A DNA stretch of 64,000 nt from Piromyces finnis (lineage: Eukaryota > Neocallimastigomycota > Neocallimastigomycetes > Neocallimastigales > Neocallimastigaceae). Numbering within the stretch: the stretch's first letter is position 1; each line of letters starts with the position of its first letter. The position numbers and the translations under genes were made by a program. The notes below the pieces were generated by a model, which was not told the DNA's origin, ran no database searches, and saw only the letters and a list, made by a program, of their open reading frames with translations. The stretch is from assembly GCA_002104945.1 (NCBI GenBank), contig MCFH01000046.1:1-64000 (forward strand), in the 5' to 3' direction. Below, piece by piece: positions 45,567-58,052 of the stretch.

Positions 45567-47322
45567 ATTTAATATGGAATAAATTAAAAATTTCCATTTT
45601 TTAATAATTTTAAATTATTTCTTTTTTTTTTTTTTTAAAAAAATAAATATATAAATTTTATTTTTTGTTAAATAAAACTTTTTTTTAATAAAAAAGTAAT
45701 TAAGGAAAAGTCAACAATTAAATTTGCTGTAAATGTCATTTTTATTTTATAATATGTATTACGCAATAATATAACTGATTATAATAAAAAACAAAGTATT
45801 ATATTATGAATGAAAATAGAATGAATTTATACTTTTTTTTAAATCGTAATAAATGGGTAATCCATATTAATGTTATTAAATTACTAAAAAAGGATATTTA
45901 CATTTAAAATATTTTTCAGACGTGAATAAAAAAATATATTTTAAAAAATATGTTTAAATTACAAATGATAGATAAGAAAAATGCCATTGTATTTAATAAT
46001 ACCAATATATGATTTAAGCCGATCTTTATTAATTAGACAATTCAATATTTAATTTATTAATGTTTAAATAAATAATCTTTAACAAGAAATAAAAAAACAA
46101 AATTTTATTATTATGTGGAATTTTTCATAATATTATTAATTACCAATGATATAATTAATATTATCAGGAATTAATATAAATTTTAATAATAATAAGAAAT
46201 GCAAGAAAAAAAAAGCACTCATTAAGTATCATTATTTCATTAGGATAATATTTAATATATCATTTTAAAATATTTATATAAAAATAATTGAAAATTTAAA
46301 AGAATACATGAAATTATATTATAAAAGGGTATAAGGGTTATTCATATTAAATAATATACTTTTATTTTATAAATATATAAAATAATCCCATTAATCAATT
46401 GCTATATATATTCTAAAAATATATTCATATATATATAATGAGAAAATAACAAAAATAAAAATAGTTCTTTTTTATTATAATAATGACAACCGTAATAATA
46501 TATATAAAACTATGAAAAGTGAAAACTAACAATTTTGTTATTTTTTTTTTAAAAAAAAAAAATTATAGTAAAATTGAGCAATTTAAAAACGGCCACAATT
46601 TTTTATTTTTATTTTTTTAAAAAAAAAATAAAATAAAATATATAACAAATAAATTATAAACAAAAGTATAATATAAATATTAATATATTATATATTACTA
46701 TTTTATGATAGCATTAATATATAAACATATTTCATTTTTATAATTTTTCTTTATACATTTTTTAGGTTAAATAAAATAAAAATAATTAAAATTAAATTCA
46801 ATAAATAACAAAATCAAGTCAATAAATTATATAAAAGAAATATATAAATTATTTCATAGACTGTAACAATATATCCTATTAATTGGTATTTATTTTATCA
46901 AACATTTATAATTAATTTTTATATATTATTATATGAAAAAAAAAAAACTCAATTTTTGATTAGTAAGTATACTTTTTTTTTTTTCTTTTTTTAACATTTG
47001 TATATATTAAACATTTAATTGTAAAATTACAATTTTAATTACATTATTTATTTTAATTATAAAACCATTTTTATAATTTATTCATAAAATTTTGAATTAT
47101 TAATATTGAAATTATAATTATTATTATTATAATATTTATTAAATTTTTATATATTATTTTTTATATTTTTTATATAAATTAATTAAACAGATAAAAGTAA
47201 TTAATAAAATTTTTTGTTATATGCTTTTACAAAATATTTATTAAAAGGTATATAGTTAAGTAAAAATAAAAATAAAAATAAAAAAAAATCAAAAATCAAA
47301 AAAAAAAAAGTTAAAAAGAAAT
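44157..47322. other. divergent intergenic region, FRG1 / CBM21-like
   Basis: 3.2 kb without a recognisable exon. Contains a TAAC/AAAT repeat (listed separately) and many A/T runs. Stops are frequent in all frames. Confidence 0.6.
45461..45564. repeat. (TAAC)n to (AAAT)n tetranucleotide repeat
   Basis: AATAAC then TAAC units, changing into AAAT, TGAA and AGAT variants and ending as pure AAAT units. Same unit order as the reverse complement of the repeat at 31899-32153. Confidence 0.95.
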
Positions 47323-48057
47323 ATGTCACGTTCAATTTCTTGTTTTGATTCATCATTACCAGCAATTGAACTTGATATTGCTCAAGCAAAAGCTAATAAC
47401 TTCAATGAACCTGGAAAAGAAACCGCAACTTATATTGAAGGTACACTTTTAGTAAGAAGCAATGCAGGAATGAATAAGTCTGTCTATGTACGTTTATATG
47501 ATCCTAAAAAGCAATGGATTAATATAGGTGCATCATATTTACGTACTATAGATGATAAAACAGAGCTTTGGTATTTTAAAACACCTTCTTATGGATATGA
47601 TCCAGGAGCTGAATATGTTTGTTTCCAATTTGCTTTATGTTTAGTAGTACCAGGAAGACCAGATGTATGGGATAATAATTATGGCAGAAATTATGAAGTT
47701 GGTAAAGGAACTAAATGTCCAACACCATTAATTGCATTTGGGGCACGTAAATTAATTCCAAATTTAGAAAGTATAATGATATATGATGGTTGGAAAGGAA
47801 GTATTTATGTATCACCAGCTATTGGTAAGCCAAAGGATGTATCTATTATTTGGTCATTAGATAAATGGAAGAGTGAAAATATATTATCACTTCAATATGT
47901 CTATCAAACAAATCAAGTAGATGTTTATCGTTGGAATATTGAACTAAATGTACCTCAGCATACCGAAATTAATTACTATTTTAAAGCTATTACTGAAAAT
48001 GGAGAAATATATGTAGATACAAATAATAACAAAAATTATGATTTAATAAACTATTAA
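47323..48057 (+). CDS. two CBM21-like starch/glycogen-binding modules
   Basis: Intronless, 244 residues, with no other domain and no signal peptide, so probably cytosolic. Residues about 35-125 match the CBM21 fold by their end motif WDNNYGRNYEV (116-126) and the preceding YVCFQFALCLVVPG, as in PP1 glycogen-targeting subunits. Residues about 140-243 look like a second module of the same kind, with DGWKGSIYVSPAIG, then YYFKAITENGEIYVDTNNNK and NYD at the end. The first module lacks an RVxF-type PP1-binding motif upstream, so a role as phosphatase-targeting subunit is not shown. It could bind glycogen or a protein partner. The A-rich leader directly before ATG and the open frame from the first Met fix the start. 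Confidence 0.82.
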   Translation: MSRSISCFDSSLPAIELDIAQAKANNFNEPGKETATYIEGTLLVRSNAGMNKSVYVRLYDPKKQWINIGASYLRTIDDKTELWYFKTPSYGYDPGAEYVCFQFALCLVVPGRPDVWDNNYGRNYEVGKGTKCPTPLIAFGARKLIPNLESIMIYDGWKGSIYVSPAIGKPKDVSIIWSLDKWKSENILSLQYVYQTNQVDVYRWNIELNVPQHTEINYYFKAITENGEIYVDTNNNKNYDLINY

Positions 48058-49014
48058 ATAATTATAGTATAATATATATACTTTGCTCAGCTTGAAGTTT
48101 CAAAACTAATAAGATAAAAAAAAATAATGATATAAAAATGACAAAACAAAACAAAACAACCAACTAAACAAAACAACCATTTCTTTTTTAAAAAACTTAA
48201 AAAAACATAAAATTTTTTATTTACTGATTTCTTTTTTTTTTCTTCCCTTTTTTTTTTGTTTTGGAAAAAGAAAAACACTAAAACATAAATTAACTTAGGA
48301 AATAAAAAGATAATGTTCAAAAGCAATACCAATACAAATGTCAATTACAATATTAATAACAACAATAATAATACAACAATAATAATAGTTAAAAGCAATA
48401 ATAATATAAATTGATTAGTGTAGTATTATACATGCTCAATATATCTAAATTCATACATATTACATTTATACATCCAGAAAAATAAAAACAAAGATAAAAA
48501 TAAAAATATAATTTATAATTTTACAAGTATTCCCCCAAAAAAATGAGAAAGCAAAAAACTAAAAATAAAAAAGCAAGAATAAAAACAAAACAAAATAAAA
48601 ATAATAATAATAAAAAATAAAACAAGACAAAAAAGCAAAAGTGAAAAACCAAAAATCATTAAAAAAATTAATAATAAAAAAAATATATATTTATTTTGCA
48701 ATACAATTTTTTAAATGAATAAATAATAAGAATAAATAATAATAATAATATTATAAATAAGATATACTAATTTAATACCTTATCATTCCATTTATTATCA
48801 ACATTTCCATTCCATTATTATTATTATTATAATAGAGCTATTTATTTATTTATTTCATTTCATTTTAAATTAATACTATTTATGAACTATTTAATATATA
48901 TAATATATATACTTATTTACTACCAATAATTTATAAAGAAATAATACCATAATTTTAACATTAACAATATAAATTCATTCATTACATTTTTTTTCTTTTT
49001 TCTTTCATTCTTTC

Positions 49015-49050
<36 letters not shown>

Positions 49051-49315
49051 TTTTATAAAAACAGTAAATAAGTAAAATAATTTAAAATATAGTTTTTTAT
49101 TTTATTTTATTATTTTTTCAACATTAATATTAAAAACTACTTATTCTAATAATATTGTTAAATATATATTTGGTATGATTAATAAGTATATATATACATA
49201 TATATAAATACAATAAAAACACAAATATATAAAGGAGAAATAAAAAAAAAAAGAAGAAAAAGTAATACAGCTTTTCAAATTTAAATTATAACATATATTC
49301 TTCCTAATACAAAAT

Positions 49316-49318
<3 letters not shown>

Positions 49319-49352
<34 letters not shown>

Positions 49353-49356
49353 AAAA

Positions 49357-49422
<66 letters not shown>
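49319..49422. repeat. poly-A run followed by (TAA)n
   Basis: About 31 A residues, then a short AT spacer and about 21 TAA units. This could be the tail of an old poly-A retrocopy, but nothing recognisable precedes it. Confidence 0.9.
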
Positions 49423-49424
<2 letters not shown>

Positions 49425-49686
49425 TATATATAAAATAAAAAGTATTTATATTATTATTTTTAATTAATAAATTATTGTTATAATTTTGTAATTATACAAA
49501 CTTTAACATTTTTTATTATCCTTTAAGTTATATATATATATTTTATTTCATAGGAAGAATTGATTAATATAAATATCCATGTTTATAACGATAAAATAGT
49601 TTTTTTCTATACATTATTTTTTTTTAATATACGTTAATATGTTTGATATTTAGTATAAAGTTATATAGTGATTTAATATAATAACG

Positions 49687-49930
49687 ATGTTGAAAGATTC
49701 GTTTAATGCTATAATTACTTTGGAATATGATGAACAATCTTTTTCTAAAGTAATCATTATAATATAAACTTTTTTTTCCCATCTTTTCTTCCTTCAGTTG
49801 TATTTTTTTATATGTTTTATCTTAAAAGATGATATTTTTTTTTTGCCCTAATTGTAACACTAATTTATTTAGTTATATATTATTTATTCATTTAAAAATA
49901 AATGAATATGTTTTACATCACATCAATTAA
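49687..49930 (+). pseudogene. possible small gene or gene remnant with CxxC
   Basis: A 26-codon frame from ATG at 49687 (LKDSFNAIITLEYDEQSFSK) uses normal codons and ends at a plausible donor GTAATC. A second open stretch at about 49834-49930 contains FFCPNCNTNLFSY and later HL...HH, reminiscent of a zinc-binding segment. The two cannot be joined in frame with the acceptor I see (after TTCAG near 49798), because the frame then stops at CCC-TAA. It may be a decayed gene, or chance. Confidence 0.2.
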
Positions 49931-51563
49931 ATTAAAATTAATTTATTTATTGATTAAATCAATACTTCTGACATCATTTCCTTTTATGGTTATTCGTATT
50001 TAAGATTCAAATTTTAATGTTACCTAAATTATAGCACAACAAATTTGTTATTGGGTGATATAAGGCATACCAAATGATATTTCTATATTTTTTAGATGTT
50101 ATCATAGAACTATTTTGTTTATTTAATATTAAGGTTTTTTAAATTTTTTAAAATGAAATTATATATATAAAATATATAAATGCTCGTATACTTTAAAAAC
50201 CTTTTTATTTTATATATAAATATTTCTTTTTTTTTTTAAATAGCTTCGATTTTAAAAGTAGTATTATAATATATATTATTAATTTCCTTCATTTTAATGA
50301 TATATCATTGAATAATAATTATATTTTTATTATTTTATTACTATCTTTATTTTTTTTTTATTTCAACTAAACTAAATAAATATTATTAAAGTTAAAGTAA
50401 AAATTTATAATATTTTTCCGGTTTATTTATTTTTATTTGTTTTTAAAGTAGTATTAATGCTATTATTATTATCATAGTAATAATGTTTATTATAATAAAT
50501 ATTATTATTGTAGCTATAGAGGCTATTATTATATTATTATTATTACTACTAGTTCAAAGTCTATAAACATAAAACCGTTCATTACACACTCTAACCGATA
50601 ATAATAAAATTTAATATAAATTCTATGTTTATAAATGGAAATACTGTAACTTTAATAAATAATATTTATTATTATTAATTGTATATTGATATATTATAGT
50701 ATATTATATAATATATTATTTTATATGTCATGATAAAATTTATGTGATGTAGATTAATTTTATTTGCAATGATTTACTTTTTATTTGTTTTATGTTAAAT
50801 ACATACATCATTCTACATTCCTACAAATAATATCTATTTCATGTACAATTACAAAATTTAATCTATTTTTTATTAAAAATAGTTACAATTGTTCTACAAC
50901 ATCTATTACGTGATTTAATTATCATTGATATATAAAAAAAAGGATTTAATCATATTATTAATTTTACTATTTATATATATAATCTATTTTTATTAAAAAA
51001 TATATATATATACAAAGGTATTTCATTTTTTTTTTTCTTTTTAAATAAAAAGAACTCATTATTAGAAATACATTAAAAAAAGGTAGTGTGTTGTAATAGA
51101 AATTAAATTTATTAGAATGAATATATGTATATTATTTTATATTTAAAATAAAACGTAGTGTTGTTGACTTTTATAAAATAAATAAATAATAATTTTATTA
51201 TTAATATTATTATTCAAAATAATCAAATAACCATATAATAAATATTAATGCTATAAAACAAAAATTATAATGAAATGTTTAGTACTATTTAGTTTTATAT
51301 ATTATTATTGTAATATTTATTTACAGATGAAAGTAAATAGTATAATTAAAAGAAAATAATTTATTTTTTTTTAAAGTAATTTTAAAAATTATTTAATATA
51401 CACTTTTTATTATATAAACATACTAATTTTATTTTATTTTTATATATATAAATTTTATTGTGTATAAAAAATTCACCTCAATAGAAATAAATATTATTGA
51501 GTAATATTTAGTTTTTTTTTCTCCATTCTTTCCAAAAAAAAAAAAAAAAAAGTTAAAAAAAAT

Positions 51564-51594
<31 letters not shown>

Positions 51595-51624
51595 ACAAGG
51601 AAATAATAATAATAAATAAAGAAA

Positions 51625-53013
51625 ATGGCTTCAAATAAGAAGAGCGTTGATGCTAATGCTTGTCAATCAAAGACTCCAATTTGCAAGTTAGCTTGCTATG
51701 GTGTTATTTTAATATTTATGATTTTCCAAGTAAATATTTAATATTTTATTTATTTTATAAAATTAAAAGAAATATAAGTAAAATAAAAAAATATATATAA
51801 GAAATAATATTTTTTTTTTAAAAAAAAAAAAAAACATAAAAGAAAATATTTTACATTTACAATATAAAAGTTAGAAATATTTTAATGATAGAATGATCAT
51901 TTTATAAGATTAAGAAATAAAAATATCAACATTAAACTGAAAGATAGCACAAAAATAATATATTAGTATTGTGTTTAATAAACATAAAAAGGAAATTAAA
52001 AATGAAAGAGTATTTTTTTTTTAACAAATTTAATAGCAACCATAAATATTAATAATGTATTTTATTATTATTATTATTTTTTTTTTGAAAAAAATAAAAG
52101 ATTACCCAAATTAAAAAATCTACTGAAATCGTTAATGATATTGGTAGCAATATTCGTTCCGAAGTTTGTGAAACTTACCAAGAAGAACATCCAAATGAAA
52201 AGCACTATGGTATTTCAGAATTAGAATCTATTTTCAGTGTCAAGTATGCTTCAAAGACAGTTTCAGAAAGTGCCTTTATTGAAAATTTATTAAACACTAT
52301 GAACGTTACTGAAAGTGAAAGATATCAACAAGATGTTTATGAATACCAAAGACGTAACAATCAATATGGTCCTTTAATTGAAAGAGGATTTGATAACGAT
52401 AAGAGATTCTACATTAAGGTAAATATTAAGGGATATAACGTTATAGATTGTAAAAAAATTGAAATAAATAATATTAGCATATTAATTAATTTGTATTATT
52501 TATTTTATAGCTTTCTTCAAAGGAAGTTGGTTATGGTCTTTTTGCTAATGTCGATATTTTACCAAATACCGTCATTGGTGCTTATCACGGTACTCTTACT
52601 CATGTAAAATCTGGTTATACTAACACTGATTATGCTTGGGATTATGGAACATTCCCAAACCCAGAAAACCCAGAAGAAAATGTTGAAATTTGTATTGATG
52701 GTCGTACTTATGGTAAATATTATTTATTATTAAAAAAAAAATCATAATAATAATAAATAAATTACTTAAACTAATGGGATGAATGTATTTATTAGGTACT
52801 TGGTTACGTTTTGTTAACCACAAGGAAGATGCTGATGCTAACTGTTATGCTATGTATGTCCCATACAACAACAGATGGTACATTGTTTACATGACCAGAA
52901 AGTTCGTTCCAAAGGGTAGTGAATTATTCATTAGTTATGGTGATAATTACTGGACTGCCAGAGCTGAAACTCACAATTATGAAGCTGAACCAGAAAAGGC
53001 TTATGAAAATTAA
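51625..53013 (+). CDS. SET-domain protein with N-terminal membrane anchor
   Basis: Four exons: 51625-51729, 52101-52418, 52511-52712, 52796-53013; in phase, 280 residues. A hydrophobic helix at about 19-35 (ICKLACYGVILIFMIFQ) follows a short basic/polar start, which predicts a single-pass membrane anchor. After a coiled, charged region (36-140) comes a compact SET domain: GYGLFANVDILPNTVIGAYH (148 onward, SAM-binding start), FVNHKEDADANC (214-225) in place of the usual NHxCxPN, and KGSELFISYGDNYW with the expected catalytic Tyr256. Lys or protein methyltransferase activity is likely if the altered NH motif still closes the pseudoknot. No pre-SET or post-SET cysteines are present. Closest relatives cannot be named by eye. 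Tandem with the genes either side. Confidence 0.85.
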
Positions 53014-54090
53014 TTATAAGCATAAAATAAAAATAAAAAAAAAATATAGTATAAAAAATAATGTATATATAATAATTATTAAAAAGCAAATGATAATTTT
53101 TTTAAAAATTATTATTAGTATACATATAAAGAAATTTGGTTTTTAAAATTTAGAGATACAATAAACATATATTACCATCATAAATATATATTATAAAAAT
53201 ATTTAAATAATTATAAAATATATAAAAAGTCAAATTTAATCATCATAAAGTTTTTTTTTTAATAAAAATAAAATAAAATCTCATAAATAAATTAAATAAT
53301 TATTTAAAATGGTGTTTTAGTATTTCTTAGTGTTTAAAAGCAATAAAACATACTCTTTATTAATTCTTAATACTAACGTAAATAACAACAACACTAGTTT
53401 CACCAATATTGATTCAAAATAATCATTTTTTTTTTATTTAGGTTATTTATATATTTATCTATTTATTTAATTATTAATATATTTTATATGGATCTTTCAT
53501 AAATTATTAAATGATTAATATTAATGTTGAACAAATTCAATCCAATCATTTAATAATTAAATATAAATTATTATAGTATGATTATTATTGTAAATTTTTT
53601 GATTTATTTATTATTAATAAACCATAATTCTTTATTTATAATTATTTTTTTTGTATATAATATATATATTATAAATCTTTTTATTTAGGATAATTCAAAA
53701 GTTTTATATATATATTTTTAAAAATTAAAAAAGATTAGTACTAATAAATAATAACAACAACAACAATAATAATAAAAGGATTTATTATTGATATTAATTA
53801 AATAAATCTAAAAAGTATGTGTTATAAATATATATATATTAATAAATATTAATATAAGCTTATTTCATTTTACATCGTAAAATGAAACATTTTTAAAAAA
53901 TTAATAATGCTAACATAAAATTATTGTTTTATATATTATCTGCTTTTTTTTTTCTTTTCTTTCTTTTTTTTTTTAAATAAAATTAACAAACCATTTTATA
54001 TTCAATAATCACAATATCTTAAAATTATATAAATAATATTAAATGTTACAATTAAATAATAATAATAACAATAATAATTAAGAAATCAAG
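53014..54090. other. intergenic region upstream of SRP68
   Basis: 1.1 kb of A/T filler with short ACA/AAT runs near 53745-53775 and 54055-54080. Two short open frames (52919-53146) are out-of-frame readings of the SET gene's end. No exon. Confidence 0.65.
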
Positions 54091-56885
54091 ATGAGTGAAA
54101 TTGAAGAAAATGAAGTTATAAACAATGAAGTCGAAGAAGAAGTCATTGAAAAACCAGTTCTTTCAATGAATGGTTAGCAGCAAAGTTCTATAATTTTTAT
54201 ATTTATATAAAAATACATTATTCAAATAAAATTTGAAACGAAAAGAATAAAAAAATAATAAAAAAAAACTATCAAATAGAAATAAAAATTTATAATAAAT
54301 ACAAAATAAGATTATCATTATAAATACATAACATAATAACAATAATAACAATAGTAATATAAACAAATGTAGTTAGTTATATTATTATCACTATTTTTCA
54401 AAATAAATAAATTTAATATATTTATATTATTTGAAATGCAAATATACAAAATTGATTATTCATTTTTCTACTTGTATATGTTTATATCATATTTTAAAAT
54501 ATCAATTTTAATAGTTCTTGAAATCATTACTGAAGAAAGAAACATGCACGGTTTAAGACACCAAGATTATCAACGTTACAGGTATAGATTTTTATTTTAA
54601 TTAAATATTTACTGTAAAACTCTAGAAAAATTCAATTTTTAATTAATAAAAAATAAAAAATAATTAAATTTTTAAAAATAAGACGTTACTGTACACAGAA
54701 AATTCATAATTTAAGAAAATTCTTAAAACTTACTCAAGGAAAGAAAAGATATCAAAAGAAGGAAATTACTATTGATATTATTAATAACATTAAGTATGAA
54801 CTTTATTATAAATTTATATATATATACATTTTATTCTACAATAAAAATAGAATTGATAAATATACAAAAAAAAAAAAATTAAGAATTAATAAAAATTTCA
54901 CAATATTAAATTAAATAAAAAAGACATTTATACGTTTTCCTCTTTTCAGCTGAACGTGCTTGGAGTTATGCTATGCAACTTAAATCAGAATCACTTGATG
55001 AACCAAGAAAACATTATCATTTAATAAAAAGATTAAGAAAAGCTGCTTCTTATGCTAATCAACTTGAAGATGTTTGTAAGAATTATGAAAAAATAGATGA
55101 AAAAACTCTTCTTGATGTTCAAGTAAGTTAAAAAAAGATCAGTTGATTTTTAATTTTAATCAATATTTTTAAATAGAAAAAGCAATGAAAAATGATGAAG
55201 TATTATAATTTAGTATAACTAAATTAAATTTATTTTCAATTTCTGTTTTTTTTTTTAATTTATTTAAAAGGCTTATGCTGCTTTAATGACTGGTTATAAG
55301 TTATTTGAAGAACAAGATTGGCAAGCTGCTTTAGAAAAATTTGCTATTGCTAGGTATCTTTTATTTATTTTTTTTTTTAGAATTTTTAAAATGTTTTAGA
55401 ATACTAATTTAATAATAATGGCAACTTTAAAATTTTAGAACAATTTATGAAAAGTTAGCTGCTGCTGGTGATCCGCAACAAGAAGCTCTTTGTCATTCAA
55501 CTATTGATTCAATTGATCCAAATATCAGATACTGTGCCTACAACTTAAAAATTAACAACACTTCTAATGAAGATGATATTGCTACTTTAGTTGAAATGAA
55601 ATTAAAGAGTTCTTCTACCGGTGCTAATTTCTTAGACGATAAAATTGAAGCTTTATTACAAAAGAAAATTCAAGAAAAGGCATCTCAATTTACTTCAATT
55701 ACCTGGCGTAGTCATAACATTGATATTAAGAATTCAAAGATTGCTGAAGGTATATTACAAGCCAATGATGCTATAAAGGATCTTGAAAAGGCTAAGATTG
55801 TTGATGCTGAAAATGAAAAGGATATCAAACAATTTAATGATAGTGTTGAAGATAAATTAAGCAGATTCAGTAATGTATTAAATGCTTATCATGATGGTCA
55901 AAGACAAGCTGAAAAGGAATTACTCGAAGATAAAGTAATAATAATATTTTATATGTAAAAAAATTTTTTTATTAATTTAACAATGTATTAAAATATTTCA
56001 TAAAAACTAAATAATTATTTATTTAAATTATAATAGTTGGCTACTGATAAGGTTACCTCATCCAAGAGTGAAGAAAAGACCAATAATCTTAAGGCTTTAT
56101 TCTCATACATTTCATACCAAAGATTAATGTTTACACTTAATCGTAATTTATTACTTATTAAGCAAATTGAAATCAATAGTACTTATCCAACCGAAGATAA
56201 CACCAAACTTTGTAAATCAGACAATATTGTCAAGTTATATGATACTATTCAACAAGTGAATATTTTTTCCCTTCATAATAAGAATTTTATATGAATAGCT
56301 ATTTTTAATTCATAGCAATTACATTAACATTTGAATATTTTTAAATTATAATTTTAAATAAGGTTATTAATGAAGTTAAAGAATTACCATTTGTTGATAC
56401 TGATGTTTCTTTATCTGCTATATTATCCATTAAGACCTGGTATTACAAGGCTTGCAGGTTAATAGACTTATTTATTTAAAAAATTATTGATTAATGCATC
56501 TATAAACAAACATTAAGATATACATATTAACAATTTTTATTATTATATATGTCTATAGATGTTTATCTTGTGCTAATCTTTATATTGAAGACGCAAAAAT
56601 TCCAGAATCATTAGCTTTATTAACTCGTGCTAATTCCTATGTTAGTAATTCTAAATTAGAAATTGATACAATTTTAAGAAAAATTTCAGGTAATAAAACT
56701 TTATCAACTGAAATTAGTGAAGAAGATGTTAAAGAATTAGAAGAATTTAAACAAAAATGTGAAGAACTTAGTGGTAAGATACGAAAACTTAGAATTGAAC
56801 AAAAGGCTAAATATTGTATGTCAATTGCTGAAGAAGAAAATGCCTCTTCAATTGAAGATCTTACTAAAAAGGAAGGAAAAAGAAA

Positions 56886-56945
<60 letters not shown>

Positions 56946-57227
56946 TTATTAATTAAATTTATACTATTTATTATACTATTGAAATATTTTAAATAGATTC
57001 TCATTAATCATTTGGATGATTATGCAACTGATGAATTTGATAAAAGTGATCCACGTCTTATTGACTTCCCACCAGCCTTTGAACCAATTCCATGCAAACC
57101 ATTGTTCTTTGATATTGCTTTAAATAAGATGGATTACTCAATGGATAGATTACATTTAAGAGCTTCTGGAAAAACTCAAGAAAAGAAGGGATGGGGTATA
57201 TTCAGCATGTGGGGAAAGAAGAAGTAA
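54091..57227 (+). CDS. SRP68: signal recognition particle subunit SRP68
   Basis: Protein subunit of the S domain of SRP; with SRP72 it supports elongation arrest and targeting of secretory proteins to the ER. Ten exons: 54091-54172, 54515-54581, 54683-54793, 54924-55122, 55271-55353, 55439-55934, 56037-56255, 56363-56457, 56559-56886, 56997-57227; in phase, 636 residues (human 627). Signatures in order are HGLRHQDYQRYRRYC and HNLRKFLK in the RNA-binding domain, FSAERAWSYAMQLKSE, the helical repeat AAYALMTG-like AYAALMTGYKLFEEQDWQAA, DPNIRYCAYNLK, and the C-terminal FFDIALNKMDYS with a lysine-rich end. The ninth intron begins with a TAA microsatellite directly at the donor. The N-terminus is acidic, and ATG at 54091 is the only start in frame. 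Confidence 0.94.
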
Positions 57228-57793
57228 ATTTTGGATTTTCCCTAATTATAAGAAAATAGAATTTTATAATAAACTTTAATTTTTTTTAATAAAAACGTGA
57301 ATTTTCATTCAATACAATAATTACCAAAATAATTAAAATAATAACAACATATATTACCAATATCATCATTAAAAGAACTATTAAAAATTTAATTAAATAA
57401 TTTTTATTATTTGTTTTAATTTTATTTTTGATATGGAAAGAAAAGAAAGAAAAAAAGAAAGAAAAAAAAAAAAAGAAAAAAAAAAAGCAATGATACAAAA
57501 GTTCAATAAAAATGTCATTTTTTTATATATATTTTTATATTAAAGAAAGAATCATCAAATAATAAAGAAACCATATGCTGTAGTCATTACATATTTTTAA
57601 TAGAAATATAAAATGAAAATTTAAGAAAGAAAGCATATGGTAAGCCTCTAAAGAAATTTTGGTAGTAAGAAAAATATATTTAAAATAAATAAATAAACAA
57701 GAAATAATAATAATAATTATTATAATAATAAATAATAAAAAAGCCTATTAATAATCAAACATTTTTATTTTAATTTTACTTTTGATATTTTAA

Positions 57794-57825
<32 letters not shown>

Positions 57826-58052
57826 AATAAGAAAAGTTTAAAAATAAAATAAAAACTAAAACTATAAAAAAAAAAAAAATATTAAAAATATATATTAAAA
57901 ATAATCATATATATATAAAATAAGCAATAGATTTATATTTTTATAAATAATTAATTTGTATAATTCTTCTTATAACATTTAATAAAATTTATAATAAAAT
58001 AAAAATTATTTTTTATAATTTATAACTATGAATATTAAGGTAAATGTATATA
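57228..58052. other. convergent intergenic region
   Basis: 0.8 kb between the stops of SRP68 and shugoshin. A-rich, with GAAA runs near 57435-57485. No coding signal. Confidence 0.65.

Larger units (their letters stand above)
48058..51624. other. intergenic region
   Basis: 3.6 kb between two plus-strand genes. Holds A runs (48500-48700, on the minus strand giving meaningless F/L open frames), a poly-A plus TAA repeat (listed separately) and one weak coding-like patch (49687-49930). The remainder is A/T filler. Confidence 0.6.
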
